In this document: positions 63,835 to 64,000 of the stretch, one piece after another
Numbering within the stretch: the first letter of the stretch is position 1
How the letters are laid out: every line of letters begins with the position of its first letter
Program-made: the position numbers and the translations under genes
Assembly (NCBI GenBank): GCA_902385255.1
Contig: CABMEV010000003.1
Coordinates: 1 to 64,000 of the forward strand
DNA length: 64,000 nt
Origin: Candidatus Tiddalikarchaeum anstoanum
GTDB lineage: Archaea; Nanobdellota; Nanobdellia; Tiddalikarchaeales; Tiddalikarchaeaceae
Direction of reading: 5' to 3'
Notes under the pieces: generated by a model
Databases searched by the model: none
Seen by the model: the letters and a program-made list of their open reading frames with translations, nothing else
What the model was told of the DNA's origin: nothing

Positions 63835-64000
63835 GAAAGGACAAGTAACCAGTGTAGACACACTAATAGCCTACATGATATTCTCAATATTCTTAATACA
63901 AGTAACGCTCTATGTCAGAGATTTAGGAAACCCTTTCTCATCATATATTGAAAACGAGAATTTGTTCAAAAACGGGGAATCATTAAATAACGAGTTCACA
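63788..64000 (+). CDS. Pilin-like membrane protein (partial)
   Basis: The gene is cut by the right edge; 71 codons are present. It starts with an ATG at 63788 inside the previous gene: MIIKRLKHLSSSESYKKGQV, then TSVDTLIAYMIFSIFLIQVT. A basic leader with K-K-G-Q and a hydrophobic stalk after it fits a class III signal peptide, so it is probably a minor pilin. The 47-base overlap with the platform gene indicates translational coupling. A start inside the overlap (TTG at 63803) is also possible. Confidence 0.6.
   Translation, partial: MIIKRLKHLSSSESYKKGQVTSVDTLIAYMIFSIFLIQVTLYVRDLGNPFSSYIENENLFKNGESLNNEFT

Noticed and set aside
1-64000. CRISPR arrays, insertion sequences, rRNA and tRNA genes
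   Set aside because: No regularly spaced repeats, transposase motifs, conserved rRNA stretches or tRNA-like cloverleafs with a GTTCGANTC-type arm were seen by eye. Short or intron-bearing tRNAs could have been missed.

Overview
The window is AT-rich archaeal DNA. Independent signs are a group II chaperonin (thermosome), PCNA, transcription factor S, RNA polymerase subunit L, Nop5 and fibrillarin, an archaeal cytidylate kinase, Dph6, class III (pilin-type) signal peptides, and TATA boxes about 30 bases before start codons on apparently leaderless genes. Compact spacing (no gap above about 135 bases), split and fused genes, and many lineage-restricted helical or secreted proteins suggest a DPANN-type archaeon (Woesearchaeota/Pacearchaeota-like). 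That placement is inference. I see no rRNA, tRNA, CRISPR array, insertion sequence or transposase. No stretch over 300 bases lacks a gene.

Layout. 1-20.7 kb is mixed housekeeping and accessory genes: an FKBP lipoprotein cut by the left edge, an SF2 helicase, a double CDGSH iron-sulfur protein, PAP2 phosphatase, a methionine-sulfoxide repair group (MsrA, MsrB, an MsrP/YedY-like lipoprotein and a two-helix b-type cytochrome candidate), a stand-alone LigD phosphoesterase, an ABC exporter, M24 peptidase, ZIP transporter, hemerythrin, TspO, PHP, DJ-1 and metallo-beta-lactamase proteins, a LamG-bearing pilin-like protein, and an asparagine synthetase fused to the diphthamide amidase Dph6. 21.3-25 kb is an anaerobic ribonucleotide reductase operon of unusual build: an NrdR module fused to NrdD, an in-frame UGA next to the catalytic cysteine, a separately translated glycyl-radical tail, a glutaredoxin-like protein and NrdG. 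25-41 kb holds CorA, a U32 peptidase, a 1008-residue helical protein, cytidylate kinase, a DUF2207/LemA pair, an ATP-cone nuclease, a radical SAM/SPASM enzyme and IleRS. 41.6-48 kb is an information-processing block: rpoL, signal peptidase, tfs, OB-fold protein and pcn on one strand, then nop5, flpA and the thermosome on the other.

48.2-64 kb is one long plus-strand run that looks like a type IV pilus-related locus: a coiled-coil protein, pilin-like proteins, two very long helical proteins, a tail-anchored coiled coil, a 1048-residue secreted multidomain protein with a HEGTH metallopeptidase motif and toxin-like layout, two tandem zinc-ribbon paralogs directly behind it, then the pilus ATPase, two TadC/FlaJ-type membrane proteins and a further pilin-like gene cut by the right edge. 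The secreted protein plus zinc-ribbon pair inside a pilus locus is the best candidate for an undescribed system. The ribonucleotide reductase operon is the best candidate for unusual gene expression.

The methionine-sulfoxide enzymes and hemerythrin suggest exposure to oxidants, while NrdD/NrdG shows anaerobic dNTP synthesis. Together they fit an anaerobe that tolerates some oxygen.
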